From Halomonas sp. BDJS001 (lineage in GTDB: Bacteria; Pseudomonadota; Gammaproteobacteria; Pseudomonadales; Halomonadaceae): a DNA stretch of 64,000 nt. The stretch spans positions 4,340,001-4,404,000 of the forward strand of contig NZ_CP110535.1 in NCBI RefSeq assembly GCF_026104355.1, read 5' to 3'. Under the pieces are notes generated by a model. That model made no database searches and was not told the DNA's origin. It worked only from the letters and a program-made list of their open reading frames with translations. Below are positions 54,841-64,000 of this stretch, in pieces. The position numbers and the translations under genes are program-made. Each line of letters opens with the position of its first letter. The first letter of the stretch is position 1.

Positions 54841-55585
54841 TGGCGGCCTCCTCATGCTGATGGTGGCGGTAGAGGGCTAAGGTCTGGGCGGTCTGATCGC
54901 CAAACAGCGCCTGATAGTCCGGCGATGAGGCCACCTGCTCGGGCTTGCCCTCGCAACAGATAACACGATTCAGGCACAGCACATGATCGGCGGTACGCAT
55001 CACGACGTGGAGGTCGTGACTGACCATCAGTACAGCGCAGCCGTAGCTGCGGCGCACGCTTTCGATATGCTGGTAGAACTCAGCGGTACCCCGGTGATCA
55101 AGCCCTTGTGTCGCTTCATCGAGAATCAGAATATCGGGTTTTGCCAGCAGCGCCCGGGCCAGCAACACGCGCTGAAACTGCCCCCCCGAAAGTTCGCTCA
55201 TAGCCGCATTGATCAAAGCCTCGGCACCAGCATCTTCCAGCGCCTTTTGTACATTGCGATTCGGGTTACGACGCGGCAAGTTGATAAAACGCTTAACCGT
55301 CATGGGCAGGGTGGAACCCAGGTGCAGCCGTTGGGGCACATAACCGATACGCTGCTGCGGGGCGATAGTCACCTGGCCCGACGTGGGCCTTACTGCCCCG
55401 ATCAGCGTTTTCACCAGCGTGGATTTCCCCGAGCCGTTGGGGCCAATCAGCGTCACCACCTGCTCTCGATATAAGTCGAGATTGATGTTCTCAAGAACCT
55501 GCTGTCCACCGAAGCGAACGCTCAGTTGGCGCACGCTCAGAATCGCATCGCTATCAGGAGGGTAAGCAAGTCGCATGGTTAACAT
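54830..55585 (-). CDS. znuC: Zinc ABC transporter ATP-binding protein ZnuC
   Basis: ATPase of the zinc importer, 251 residues. Walker A GPNGSGKSTLVKTLI, Q-loop IGYVPQRLHLG, signature ELSGGQFQRVLLARAL, Walker B ILILDEATQGLD and H-loop LMVSHDLHVVMRTADHVLCL are intact. It ends with a short His-rich tail (LYRHHQHEEAAN) seen in many ZnuC proteins. Start choice is between 55585 and the ATG at 55576; both are close to the divergent Zur box. It is the first gene of znuC-znuB-folE2. Confidence 0.94.
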   Translation of the reverse strand: MLTMRLAYPPDSDAILSVRQLSVRFGGQQVLENINLDLYREQVVTLIGPNGSGKSTLVKTLIGAVRPTSGQVTIAPQQRIGYVPQRLHLGSTLPMTVKRFINLPRRNPNRNVQKALEDAGAEALINAAMSELSGGQFQRVLLARALLAKPDILILDEATQGLDHRGTAEFYQHIESVRRSYGCAVLMVSHDLHVVMRTADHVLCLNRVICCEGKPEQVASSPDYQALFGDQTAQTLALYRHHQHEEAANAG

Positions 55586-55604
55586 TCACTCTTGACCAAC
55601 TTGT

Positions 55605-55618
55605 TATGTTATAACATA
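55605..55618. promoter_or_regulatory. Zur box in the znuC/znuA divergent promoter
   Basis: The 14-bp perfect palindrome TATGTTATAACATA is the core of the gammaproteobacterial Zur operator (TGTTATANNATAACA-like). It lies 20 bp from the znuC start and 67 bp before the znuA start, so one Zur dimer pair could repress both directions when zinc is plentiful. It also resembles Fur boxes; the gene content decides for Zur. Confidence 0.85.
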
Positions 55619-55684
55619 TAAGATAAATATAGGCGAGCCTTGGCTCACTATTGCGTTTAACAGCCACTCTTTCAGGAGAACCCC

Positions 55685-56763
<1,079 letters not shown>

Positions 56764-56767
<4 letters not shown>

Positions 56768-57432
56768 ACAGCTTTTTTCTTAAACAGCTTGCCGAGTTGA
56801 TAGAGGTCGTGCATATATCTATCAAACTTCGTAATAAGCAGTGACGCAAAGATAAAGGCATAAATCAGCAGCATGACTGCCATGGGGTCGTTTAACCAAA
56901 CCAGCCAAGGCGTCGAGACTGGATAACCCAGCGTATAAACACTCATGGCAGCCAGTAGCTGAACCAAGAAACAGTTCAAAATAACCAGTGTAATCAACGC
57001 TGCGCGTATATTGGTACGCGGCAGCGTTGTTTTCCAAAAGGGCAAGTGGCGCACTTTTACGCTGTTTATAGACGCACCGCTATTATTTGCACAGCTATCG
57101 TCGTTAAAACGCAACCGCGCTTTACGCCGCAACAAAGGGATCGCGTAGACTCCTTTCTCCTCTTCAGCAAAAGCCTTTAGTGCGATATCCCGATCGAGCT
57201 GAGGGCTCAAAGTATTGGCTGCCGCTTGATCAAAATCTGACCGGGCATGGGTTTGCGTGGCGGTTTTGGCTTGTTCAGAAAGCGCTTGTAAGCTGCTTTT
57301 ATCAGCCTTCGACAACTTCTTATCGTTGCCGACGTTGATGTTGTAATGAATTTCATACACCTGATACAGAGCAGCGGTCACGCCCACAAAAATCATCAAA
57401 AAGACAATATATATCAACATATTAATAGACAC
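56764..57432 (-). CDS. Hypothetical membrane protein
   Basis: Not recognised as a named family. It has 222 residues: one N-terminal helix (residues about 5-24, LIYIVFLMIFVGVTAALY), a polar Lys/Ala/Gln-rich region of about 110 residues that looks soluble and partly helical, then two helices near residues 143-165 and 178-205, and a basic tail FKKKAV. Two cysteines lie around residues 117 and 153. It is convergent with znuA, its stop overlapping the znuA end by four bases, and has no operon partners. Its GC content is lower than that of the neighbouring znu genes. No function is proposed. Confidence 0.7.
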
Positions 57433-57587
57433 CTTTTAAATGAAAACGCACCTGTTCAAGCGAAAACTTTGTGAGCCTTCAAACTAACTTGATGACTATG
57501 CCTGCACACCGTTCATCTGTATAGGCTCAGAGAGCTGCTAAAAAGGCGGGTCAGATCAAAACTTACCCGATAACGCCTAAATTAGGA

Positions 57588-58985
57588 TCACATCGTCAAA
57601 GATGACAGATATGCAGGCTGGTCGATGATATCCGCCACATAATGCAGCCTTTCCTCCCAGTCCTCTCTTGTCAGTTGACCTCCGAAGCACAAGCGCAGAG
57701 CTTCAGGGGGATGGTTGTCGGTACTAAAAGCAGCGCTGGCAACCGCACTAACGCCATGTGAACGTAATTGCACCGCCAGCTCTGAAGGGTTCCAGCCAGA
57801 GTGTTTGGGCAGCTTAAGCCATAGGTGGAAAGCACCTTTGGCAGACACGATGCGCTGACGTCCCAGAATCTTCTCGGCTATTTCAAGGCGGGCAATGGCC
57901 TCGATACGGATCGCTTTAAGCATGGCATCTGCCGTCCCATCGGTTATCCACTCAGTGACCAGGGCGTCAATCAGCGGGCTGGACATCACCGAGGTGGCTC
58001 GAAGCGCGCCAGCGGTTCTCTGCGCCTGTCGCTTGGTGGGGGCGTGTAGGAATCCTGATCGCAAACCGGGGCCAAAACACTTGGCAGTCCCCGTCAGATA
58101 GTAAGTGAGCTCAGGGGCCAAGTTAGCAATAGGGACGATCTTCTCTTCGCTGAGCATGGTGTAAGCATCATCTTCAATAATCGGGATGCTATAGCGCAAG
58201 GCAACATCGGCCAAAGCTTCACGACGCCCCAAGGGAATAGTCGTCGTCGTGGGGTTTTGGATGGTGGGATTAATATACAAAACGGCCACTTGACCCTGCT
58301 TACAGATATCCTCGAAGGAGCGAACAAGAGGGCCATCGGAGTCACGCTCCAATGAATGCAGGGTCAGCCCGAGCTGGGCCGCAATAGCCTTTAGGCCGGG
58401 GTAGACCAGGCTTTCGACACAGATTAGCTGACCTGGGGCTACCAACTGCATCAGTAGCCCAACCAGGCCGCTGTGAATACCGGGGCATATCAAGACCTGT
58501 TCCAGTGTCGTGTTGTCCAGCCGCCGATCCAGCCATTGGAGCGCAGCCACACGGTCATGATGGCTGCCACCAAAGGTTTGATAACGCAGCAATGAGTAAA
58601 GATCACGCTGGGCCAACACCGAGATAGCGCTATCGCGTACTCGTTCAATCAACGTCGGTATAGCGGGCTCAATCATTAGGTTCATGGTCATCTCATAACC
58701 ACTGCTCGGCTTCACTGACACTGCCTTACCTTTAATAAAAGTGCCCGAGCCCGGATGCGAGTCAATCAAGCCTCGCAGCTTAGCTTCGTTATAGGCACGC
58801 GCCGCGGTCGTGTAATTGATACTCAAAGCCCCCGCCAGTTCTCTCAGCGGGGGCAGTCGCTCGCGGGGCTGCAGCCGACCACTACCGATATCTTCAGCAA
58901 TCAATTCAGCGACCAGACGATAAGCTGGCTGGCTGACCTCCTTGTCTAAACGTTTTCGCCAGCGTTCCAGCTCAGATGTATGCAT
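57588..58985 (-). CDS. MocR-type (GntR/aminotransferase fusion) regulator
   Basis: Regulator of 465 residues with an N-terminal GntR winged helix (residues about 15-85, AEDIGSGRLQPRERLPPLRE followed by LAGALSINYTTAARAYNEA) joined to a fold-type I aminotransferase domain. PLP-domain features are FGGSHHDRVAALQWLDRRL, ICPGIHSGLVGLLMQL, YINPTIQNPTTTTIPLGRRE, IIEDDAYTML and the PLP-lysine region YYLTGTAKCFGPGLRSGFL, so PLP should bind. It is divergent from the nitrilase (Nit1C) cluster; the 359-bp space between holds repeated TTGCAC motifs, probable binding sites. MocR proteins sense amino-acid-like or amine ligands through PLP. The ligand here is unknown. Confidence 0.9.
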   Translation of the reverse strand: MHTSELERWRKRLDKEVSQPAYRLVAELIAEDIGSGRLQPRERLPPLRELAGALSINYTTAARAYNEAKLRGLIDSHPGSGTFIKGKAVSVKPSSGYEMTMNLMIEPAIPTLIERVRDSAISVLAQRDLYSLLRYQTFGGSHHDRVAALQWLDRRLDNTTLEQVLICPGIHSGLVGLLMQLVAPGQLICVESLVYPGLKAIAAQLGLTLHSLERDSDGPLVRSFEDICKQGQVAVLYINPTIQNPTTTTIPLGRREALADVALRYSIPIIEDDAYTMLSEEKIVPIANLAPELTYYLTGTAKCFGPGLRSGFLHAPTKRQAQRTAGALRATSVMSSPLIDALVTEWITDGTADAMLKAIRIEAIARLEIAEKILGRQRIVSAKGAFHLWLKLPKHSGWNPSELAVQLRSHGVSAVASAAFSTDNHPPEALRLCFGGQLTREDWEERLHYVADIIDQPAYLSSLTM

Positions 58986-59344
58986 ATCTTCCCCGTCGTT
59001 AAATAAACATTGTTACCTACTCTTCTTATCGACCAAAACTTATCACTGATGGGCTAAATATTGCACAAATAAAAAATTGATTGCATATGTACTTAATGGT
59101 GCAAAACACACTTTTATTGCACAAATAAGGTGAAAAACACAGTTTTTTTGAAATATTAGCCTTTTATTATTTTTTTAGCCTAAAAATTTGGTCAATTTTT
59201 AGGCTTAGAGCGACCTACATGATCGACAATTGATTGGATCAATAAGCATATCAATTGGCACGTCGATTGCTCCGTATTGATCGTACCGCTTGTGTAAGCA
59301 CGGCGGTTAACGACTCTCCCACTCGCAATAAACGGAGCTTAGAC
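58986..59344. promoter_or_regulatory. Divergent control region of the Nit1C cluster
   Basis: A very AT-rich 359-bp spacer between the MocR gene and the first Nit1C gene. It contains two copies of TATTGCACAAATAA (59059-59072 and 59115-59128) with an inverted relative TTAATGGTGCAAAA (59093-59106) between them. The 17 bases at 59118-59134 match the NtrC consensus (TGCACC-N5-GGTGCA type) at 13 of 17 positions. A sigma-54 promoter follows at 59256. No gene is visible here. Confidence 0.65.
59256..59271 (+). promoter_or_regulatory. Sigma-54 promoter for the Nit1C cluster
   Basis: TGGCACGTCGATTGCT matches the sigma-54 consensus TGGCACG-N4-TTGCW at every defined position, with GG at -24 and GC at -12 correctly spaced. 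It lies about 75 bp before the ATG at 59345. This agrees with nitrogen-starvation control through NtrC or another enhancer-binding protein. Confidence 0.88.
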
Positions 59345-59827
59345 ATGCCTACAGTGACGCAACCACTCAACAAGAAAGGCGATTTTCTGGTCGACTACGA
59401 AGAGAAGGTTTTTGAAGACGTAAAAGCGAAACCAGGCGAAAAAGCCCTGGTAACTTTTCATACGGTTGCCTTTGAGGGGTTGATCGGCTTCGTGAATATG
59501 CTGCAAGCAACGCGTTTGCTGCGTAAAGGCTTTGAAACCTCCATCTTACTTTATGGCCCTGGCGTCACTTTGGGTGTCCAGCGTGGCTTCCCGACCCTGG
59601 GCGATGAAGCGTTTCCCGGCCACATGAATTTCAACAATCAGTTGACCAAGTTTATGGCCGAGGGAGGCAAGGTCTACGCCTGCCGCTTTGCTCTTCAAGC
59701 ACTCTATGGTCATGGCGAACCGTCACTCATTGAGGGCATCCGCGCGATCAATCCACTGGATGTGCTTGACCTCAAGCTGCTTCACGTGCGCGACAATGCA
59801 CTGATCATCGATACCTGGACGGTCTAA
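59345..59827 (+). CDS. MSMEG_0572/Sll0783 family nitrogen starvation response protein
   Basis: First gene of a Nit1C cluster, about 160 residues, with a DsrE-like fold. Visible features: [59 protein letters not shown] and a single conserved cysteine in [19 protein letters not shown]. The start is the ATG at 59345 with ACGGAG upstream; an earlier TTG at 59255 lies within the sigma-54 promoter and is excluded. Homologues are induced by nitrogen starvation in cyanobacteria and mycobacteria. The biochemical role is unknown. The nitrilase follows after 14 bp. Confidence 0.9.
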   Translation: MPTVTQPLNKKGDFLVDYEEKVFEDVKAKPGEKALVTFHTVAFEGLIGFVNMLQATRLLRKGFETSILLYGPGVTLGVQRGFPTLGDEAFPGHMNFNNQLTKFMAEGGKVYACRFALQALYGHGEPSLIEGIRAINPLDVLDLKLLHVRDNALIIDTWTV

Positions 59828-59841
59828 GGGGAGCAGCGGTC

Positions 59842-60834
59842 ATGGCACAAGCAAACATGACAGGAACGACCATAGTGCGGGCCGCTGCCGCTCAGCTTTC
59901 TCCCGATCTTGAGAGTGTTGGCGGCACGCTGATCAAGGTACTGGATGCAATCGACGAAGCGGCCAGCAAGGGGGCTGAGCTGATCGTGTTCCCCGAAACC
60001 TTCGTTCCCTACTATCCGTACTTTTCATTTGTCTACCCCGCCGTGGCCTGTGGCGCCGAGCACTTACGGCTGTATGAACAGGCCGTGGTGGTACCAGGCC
60101 CGATCACTGATGCTGTCGCTGAGCGCGCTCGCACCCTGAGCATCGTCGTCGTGCTTGGCGTTAATGAGCGTGATCATGGCACCCTCTACAATACTCAACT
60201 GATCTTTGATAGCGACGGGCGTCTGTTGCTGAAACGCCGAAAGCTCACGCCGACCTACCACGAACGCATGATTTGGGGCCAGGGCGATGCCTCGGGCTTG
60301 AAGGTAGTGGATAGCGCCGTGGGCCGTATTGGCGCCCTGGCCTGCTGGGAGCACTACAATCCGTTGGCACGTTATGCCCTGATGACCCAGCACGAGCAGA
60401 TCCACTGCAGCCAGTTTCCTGGCTCGCTGGTCGGCCCAGTCTTTGCGGATCAAATTGAGGTAACCATCCGTCATCACGCCCTTGAAGCGGGCTGTTTCGT
60501 GGTTAACGCCACCGGCTGGCTAACCGACTCCCAAATCGAATCCATTACCCCCGACACCACGCTACAACGTGCTCTGCGTGATGGCTGTAACACCGCCATT
60601 ATCTCGCCAGAAGGTAAGCACTTGGCCGAGCCGCTGCGCAAAGGAGAAGGCATCGTTATTGCCGACCTGGATTTCGCCCTGATTACCAAGCGTAAGAGAA
60701 TGATGGATTCGGTGGGCCACTATGCGCGCCCTGAACTGTTGAGCTTAGCCATTAACGATATGCCCGCCCACTGCTGCCAGCCACTGGCCACTTCCGCTCA
60801 GGGCCATAATGCCCAAGGAGATGAAGATGAGTAA
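59842..60834 (+). CDS. Nit6803-type nitrilase (Nit1C cluster)
   Basis: Carbon-nitrogen hydrolase of 330 residues that converts nitriles, and in one studied Nit1C system cyanide, into ammonia and acid. The catalytic triad is Glu52 ([13 protein letters not shown]), Lys134 ([19 protein letters not shown]) and Cys168 ([18 protein letters not shown]). The [17 protein letters not shown] stretch and a C-terminal tail after [18 protein letters not shown] complete the aliphatic/arylacetonitrilase-like pattern. It is second in the cluster and overlaps the radical SAM gene by eight bases. Confidence 0.93.
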   Translation: MAQANMTGTTIVRAAAAQLSPDLESVGGTLIKVLDAIDEAASKGAELIVFPETFVPYYPYFSFVYPAVACGAEHLRLYEQAVVVPGPITDAVAERARTLSIVVVLGVNERDHGTLYNTQLIFDSDGRLLLKRRKLTPTYHERMIWGQGDASGLKVVDSAVGRIGALACWEHYNPLARYALMTQHEQIHCSQFPGSLVGPVFADQIEVTIRHHALEAGCFVVNATGWLTDSQIESITPDTTLQRALRDGCNTAIISPEGKHLAEPLRKGEGIVIADLDFALITKRKRMMDSVGHYARPELLSLAINDMPAHCCQPLATSAQGHNAQGDEDE

Positions 60835-61921
60835 GCTCGCCGATCGCTCACGCTTGTTCACCGAACTTCAAACCCATGGCGTACGCCTGCAGGATGCATC
60901 ACAAGAGCATGTCAGCCGACGGGGCGGCGCTGGCCCTTCTGACCATCAGGCAATAACCATCGATGGAATCACTATGATGGTGCCCGTCTATACCCAGTCG
61001 GCATGGCGTTCACCGTTTAGCGTAGTGTCAGGTGATGAAGGGCATAGGCTGACTGAAAACACGATTCCTATGGCCGATATTACCTTTGCAGATACGCCCC
61101 ACTTCTACGACCTGCAAACCGCTGACGGCGTCCCCTACACGCATATCGCCACCTTGCATAGCCGCGATGTACTGGCCACGACGGTACTGCAAACATGCAT
61201 CCGCTATGAGAGCAGGCGCAAAGCCTGCAAATTCTGCTCGATTGGTCAATCACTCCAAGCCGGGCGCACCATTGCGCATAAATCCCCAGACCAACTGGCC
61301 GAGGTGGCTAAGGCCGCTGTCGAGCTCGACGGTGTCAAACATATGGTCATGACTACCGGAACACCAGCCACGCCTGACCGAGGAGCCAGCGTCCTTTGCG
61401 AAAGTGCCAGGGCCATCAAAGCGGCCGTGGATCTTCCGCTGCAAGGGCAGTGCGAACCACCGAAGGATCCCGTTTGGTATGCCCGCATGAAGGAAGCTGG
61501 CATTGACAGCCTGGGCATGCATCTCGAAGTGGTCACACCTTCGCTAAGAAAAACGCTAATGCCAGGCAAGGCCGAGGTTGGCATCGAAGAGTATATGCAG
61601 GCGTTTCGCGATGCTATTGACGTCTTTGGCCGCGGGCAAGTCAGCACTTATATTCTTGCCGGGCTCGGGGATACCCGCGAGGCCATTCTGGAAACCTGCC
61701 AACACCTAACCGAAATCGGCGTTTATCCCTTTGTAGTGCCGTTCGTGCCGATTAACGGCACGCCATTAGAAGATCATAAGCCGCCCAGCGCCGACTTTAT
61801 GGAGTCGATCCTGGCGCCGTTGGGCAGACGTCTCAAGCTCGCAGCGTTGCGCTCTAGCGATATCAAAGCGGGCTGCGGGCGTTGCGGTGCCTGTTCAACG
61901 TTGTCTGAGTACGAGCGCTAA
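60827..61921 (+). CDS. MSMEG_0568 family radical SAM protein (Nit1C cluster)
   Basis: Radical SAM enzyme of about 364 residues. The cluster-binding cysteines appear as Cys124, Cys134 and Cys137 in [20 protein letters not shown], a CX9CX2C spacing instead of the usual CX3CX2C. After that come [16 protein letters not shown], a TIM-barrel core with [20 protein letters not shown] and [20 protein letters not shown], and a C-terminal cysteine group [11 protein letters not shown] that could hold a second Fe-S cluster. The start is the ATG at 60827, with AAGGAG seven bases upstream, overlapping the nitrilase stop. The reaction is unknown; family members always occur in this cluster. Confidence 0.9.
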   Translation: MSKLADRSRLFTELQTHGVRLQDASQEHVSRRGGAGPSDHQAITIDGITMMVPVYTQSAWRSPFSVVSGDEGHRLTENTIPMADITFADTPHFYDLQTADGVPYTHIATLHSRDVLATTVLQTCIRYESRRKACKFCSIGQSLQAGRTIAHKSPDQLAEVAKAAVELDGVKHMVMTTGTPATPDRGASVLCESARAIKAAVDLPLQGQCEPPKDPVWYARMKEAGIDSLGMHLEVVTPSLRKTLMPGKAEVGIEEYMQAFRDAIDVFGRGQVSTYILAGLGDTREAILETCQHLTEIGVYPFVVPFVPINGTPLEDHKPPSADFMESILAPLGRRLKLAALRSSDIKAGCGRCGACSTLSEYER

Positions 61922-61954
61922 CAGCACGCGAAACGCTTAATAGAGGAGTGCCCG

Positions 61955-62563
61955 ATGATGTCAACATCCGACGCCTATTCGGCCTATTCCAACTACCGGA
62001 TCAAGTGGGCGAGCCTGCCTTGGGAAACCGATGAAGCAATGGCATTGCGGCGGCGCGTTTTCTGCGATGAGCAGGCAATATTTGATCAGGACGACCGAGA
62101 TGCCATCGATGACTCAGCCCACCTACTCGTCGCTTTAGGGTGCACAGGAGGATGGTATGAGCAAGTGGTGGGGACAGTGCGTATTCACGAATCAGAACCT
62201 GGACTCTGGCATGGTTCGCGTCTTGCTGTTGACCCAGCCTTCCGCGCCCAAGGCCGCCTAGGCTCCACGCTGATTCGGCTGGCCGTCTCCAGCGCTCATG
62301 CATTGGGCTGCCAACGCTTTTTGGCCCGGGTACAGGCCCAGAATGAGGCTCTTTTTCAACAGCTGCACTGGCGAAGCATTGGCAAGGAGCTAATCCTTGA
62401 TCGACCTCATGTGGTAATGGAGGCCGACCTTACCCACTACCCCCCTTGCCACTCTCCTCTTAGCGGCTTTGTTGTGCCTGGGCGTCAACGCCAACCTCTC
62501 GCTGAGCTGGCGCCTGGGCTGCTTAAGATCCTTTCAGCCCCCGCACTGAGACAAGCATCATGA
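61955..62563 (+). CDS. Sll0786/MSMEG_0567-type GNAT N-acetyltransferase
   Basis: GNAT-fold acetyltransferase of 202 residues. The N-terminal FCDEQAIFDQDDRDAIDDSA resembles AstA/autoinducer-synthase-like GNATs. The acetyl-CoA motif A is SRLAVDPAFRAQGRLGSTLI, followed by QAQNEALFQQLHWRSIGKEL and the segment VVMEADLTHYPP. In some bacteria this domain is fused to the AIR-synthase-like protein encoded next; here they are separate genes overlapping as ATGA. The acceptor is not known. It lies 33 bp downstream of the radical SAM gene. Confidence 0.87.
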   Translation: MMSTSDAYSAYSNYRIKWASLPWETDEAMALRRRVFCDEQAIFDQDDRDAIDDSAHLLVALGCTGGWYEQVVGTVRIHESEPGLWHGSRLAVDPAFRAQGRLGSTLIRLAVSSAHALGCQRFLARVQAQNEALFQQLHWRSIGKELILDRPHVVMEADLTHYPPCHSPLSGFVVPGRQRQPLAELAPGLLKILSAPALRQAS

Positions 62564-63561
62564 GCCAAAAGCAACGACTCGACCTAACAGAACTGCTCCA
62601 GAAAGTGCACGATTATAGTGGTCTTGCCCATAAGGCCGATATCGCGCGGATCGCTCCCAACCTGACAGCACTGCCCGATGGCTGGCATCCCAACGGCGAC
62701 GATACCGCGGCCATTCCCAGCGGCGAAAGCTACACACTGTTGGCGATGGAAGGGCTACTTACCGCCTTCGTCGCCGAGGATCCTTGGTTTGCTGGCTGGT
62801 GTTCGGTGATGGTTAACGTCAGTGATATCGCCGCAATGGGCGGGCGGCCCCAGGCAATCGTCAATGCTCTATGGAGCCATGACCCAGCAAGCGCTGAACT
62901 AATTGCCAAAGGCATGCGTGAGGCCGCCGACACCTTCCGCATTCCCATCGTCGGTGGCCACACCAACCTTCGCTCCAATCAGCCGCAATTGGCGGTCGGC
63001 ATCCTGGGTCGAGCCCAATGCCTGCTGAGCAGTTTTGCGGCGCGGCCTGGGCAGCTATTAGTGGCGGCTATCGACCTGCGCGGCGCCTATCAAGCGCCCT
63101 ATCTGAATTGGAACGCGGCCACAACGGCGCCCGCTGAGCGTTTGCGTGGCGACATCGAACTACTTCCCTGTATTGCTGAAGCGGGCTTGGCTATCGCCGC
63201 TAAAGATATTAGTCAGGCCGGTCTCCTCGGTACCACCTTAATGCTCATGGAGAGCGCTGATGTAGGCGTGAGTATTAACCTTGACGCTATCCCGAAACCC
63301 GAGAAAGTCACTTGGGAGGACTGGTTATGCACCTTCCCTAGCTTCGGTTACCTGCTCACCACGGATAATGAGCACCTCCCCATGCTGCTGGAGCGCTTCC
63401 GTGCCCGTGGCATCGCCGCCGCGCAGATCGGCGAGATCGCTTCCTCTCCGCAGCTCTGGGTAGAAACCGACAATGATCGCCAGTTGTTCCATGACCTTGC
63501 AACCACTCCATTAACCGGGCTGAGTCGCCCCCAAATGCCCATTCCCCAACAGGAGCTTTGA
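62560..63561 (+). CDS. Sll0787 family AIR synthase-like protein (Nit1C cluster)
   Basis: A 333-residue relative of PurM/ThiL/selenophosphate synthetase ATP-binding enzymes. Features: HPNGDDTAAIPSGESYTLLA (metal/ATP acid motif), FAGWCSVMVNVSDIAAMGGR, FRIPIVGGHTNLRSNQPQLA and the C-terminal-domain segment ISQAGLLGTTLMLMESADVG. It probably activates a substrate with ATP, but what is made is unknown. It starts inside the GNAT stop and is followed after two bases by the MSMEG_0570 gene, so the cluster is one transcript. Confidence 0.9.
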   Translation: MSQKQRLDLTELLQKVHDYSGLAHKADIARIAPNLTALPDGWHPNGDDTAAIPSGESYTLLAMEGLLTAFVAEDPWFAGWCSVMVNVSDIAAMGGRPQAIVNALWSHDPASAELIAKGMREAADTFRIPIVGGHTNLRSNQPQLAVGILGRAQCLLSSFAARPGQLLVAAIDLRGAYQAPYLNWNAATTAPAERLRGDIELLPCIAEAGLAIAAKDISQAGLLGTTLMLMESADVGVSINLDAIPKPEKVTWEDWLCTFPSFGYLLTTDNEHLPMLLERFRARGIAAAQIGEIASSPQLWVETDNDRQLFHDLATTPLTGLSRPQMPIPQQEL

Positions 63562-63563
63562 GC

Positions 63564-63848
63564 ATGCCAGCCATACACTTCCACGTTCGCTGGCCAGATG
63601 GCAGCGAAGACCAGTGTTACTCACCCTCTACCGTCGTAAAGGAGTACTTCCAGGTCGGCGAGCGTCTCAGCGTCGATGCTTTTGTGGAGCGCGCCAACAC
63701 AGCCTTAGAGGCGGCCAGCCAGCGCGTCGAACAAAAATTCGGTTTCTTCTGCTCCAGTGCCATGGATCAGTCGACGGTCATCAAGGCCAAAGCCCAGCAG
63801 TTTGGCAATAGTCCGCAGGGCATGGTCGAAATTATCCGCATCGACTAA
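63564..63848 (+). CDS. MSMEG_0570 family small protein (Nit1C cluster)
   Basis: Small protein of 94 residues. Family landmarks are FHVRWPDGSEDQCYSPSTVV followed by KEYFQVGERLSVDAF, and FCSSAMDQSTVIKAKAQQF near the end. It starts at the ATG at 63564 with AGGAG at 63551-63555; an upstream TTG at 63558 is not needed. No enzymatic motif is evident. It is the sixth cluster gene and 41 bp before the flavoprotein gene. Confidence 0.87.
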   Translation: MPAIHFHVRWPDGSEDQCYSPSTVVKEYFQVGERLSVDAFVERANTALEAASQRVEQKFGFFCSSAMDQSTVIKAKAQQFGNSPQGMVEIIRID

Positions 63849-63889
63849 CTCACCAAACATTTCTTGAACCGTTGCAAAGAGAGAGTGCT

Positions 63890-64000
63890 ATGAAAGATCT
63901 ACGTCAACACTACTCAGTGCTTATCATCGGCGGTGGTCAGGCCGGTCTCTCGGTCAGCCATTACCTTCAAGCCCAGGCGATCGATCACCTCGTTATTGAG
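63890..64000 (+). CDS. MSMEG_0569 family flavin-dependent oxidoreductase, partial
   Basis: The first 37 codons of a gene that runs off the window. They contain the FAD-binding beta-alpha-beta motif VLIIGGGQAGLSVSHYLQ and DHLVIE, as in the flavin-containing monooxygenase-like MSMEG_0569 proteins that normally come after MSMEG_0570 in Nit1C clusters. GAGAGTG precedes the ATG. Identification relies on the motif plus conserved gene order. Confidence 0.8.
   Translation, partial: MKDLRQHYSVLIIGGGQAGLSVSHYLQAQAIDHLVIE

Noticed and set aside
59059..59075. First TTGCAC copy as an NtrC site
   Set aside because: Only the left half matches the NtrC consensus; the second copy (59118-59134) is far better, so this one is more likely a MocR site.

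Overview
The window looks like chromosomal DNA of a Halomonas-type gammaproteobacterium. This is an impression from gene content (TRAP and TTT solute carriers, a KatG catalase-peroxidase, a DmeF-type metal pump, PntAB, a Zur-type FolE2/Znu locus) and moderate-to-high GC, not a phylogenetic result. There is no rRNA, tRNA, CRISPR array or intact transposase. Most of the sequence is catabolic and stress-response accessory content arranged in compact operons.

Layout. 0-3.1 kb: a TctCBA tripartite tricarboxylate-type transporter, then a convergent MarR regulator. 3.8-7.6 kb: a molybdenum hydroxylase large subunit with its maturation factors (XdhC, MocA-like). 7.9-9.9 kb: a chemoreceptor broken by two single-base shifts. 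9.9-18.1 kb (minus strand): LysR regulator, DmeF pump, a TRAP transporter with a maleate-isomerase-family enzyme inside its operon, then an M20 deacetylase, a DUF1028 protein and a RidA protein. 18.4-27.9 kb: two convergent operons that together form one catabolic locus. The plus-strand operon holds a PotA-like ATPase, GlcG-like protein, quinone oxidoreductase, GST, type II dehydroquinase-like protein and GhrA-like reductase. The minus-strand operon holds HpaB/HpaC-type monooxygenase components, a PotD-like binding protein and PotB/PotC-like permeases.

28-33.3 kb: katG, an aldo-keto reductase and a frameshifted ABC exporter. 33.36-38.2 kb: an apparent insert bounded by a group II intron 3' remnant on one side and a truncated FMN reductase on the other. 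It carries a Tat-exported molybdopterin oxidoreductase, a membrane cytochrome b, a small periplasmic Met/His/Asp repeat protein and a two-component system. I read this as a variant of the periplasmic hypochlorite-scavenging and methionine-sulfoxide-repair systems (MrpX/YedY1/YedZ1, MsrPQ/HprSR). It is the most interesting part of the window.

38.3-45.7 kb: housekeeping genes (pntAB, a LysR/agmatinase pair, metY, a RutE-like nitroreductase). 45.8-53.0 kb: a second TRAP transporter with an intradiol dioxygenase, a family III CoA-transferase and a citryl-CoA-lyase-like enzyme, divergent from a LysR gene; this set suggests an uncharacterised ring-cleavage pathway. 53.0-56.8 kb: a zinc-starvation locus (folE2-znuB-znuC diverging from znuA around a Zur-box palindrome). 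57.6-64.0 kb: a MocR regulator diverging from a Nit1C nitrilase cluster that carries a consensus-perfect sigma-54 promoter; the cluster runs off the window.

Five genes carry six single-base shifts, all in short homopolymers and otherwise intact. Consensus sequence error is as likely as true pseudogenisation, so those products should be read as probably functional until reads are checked.
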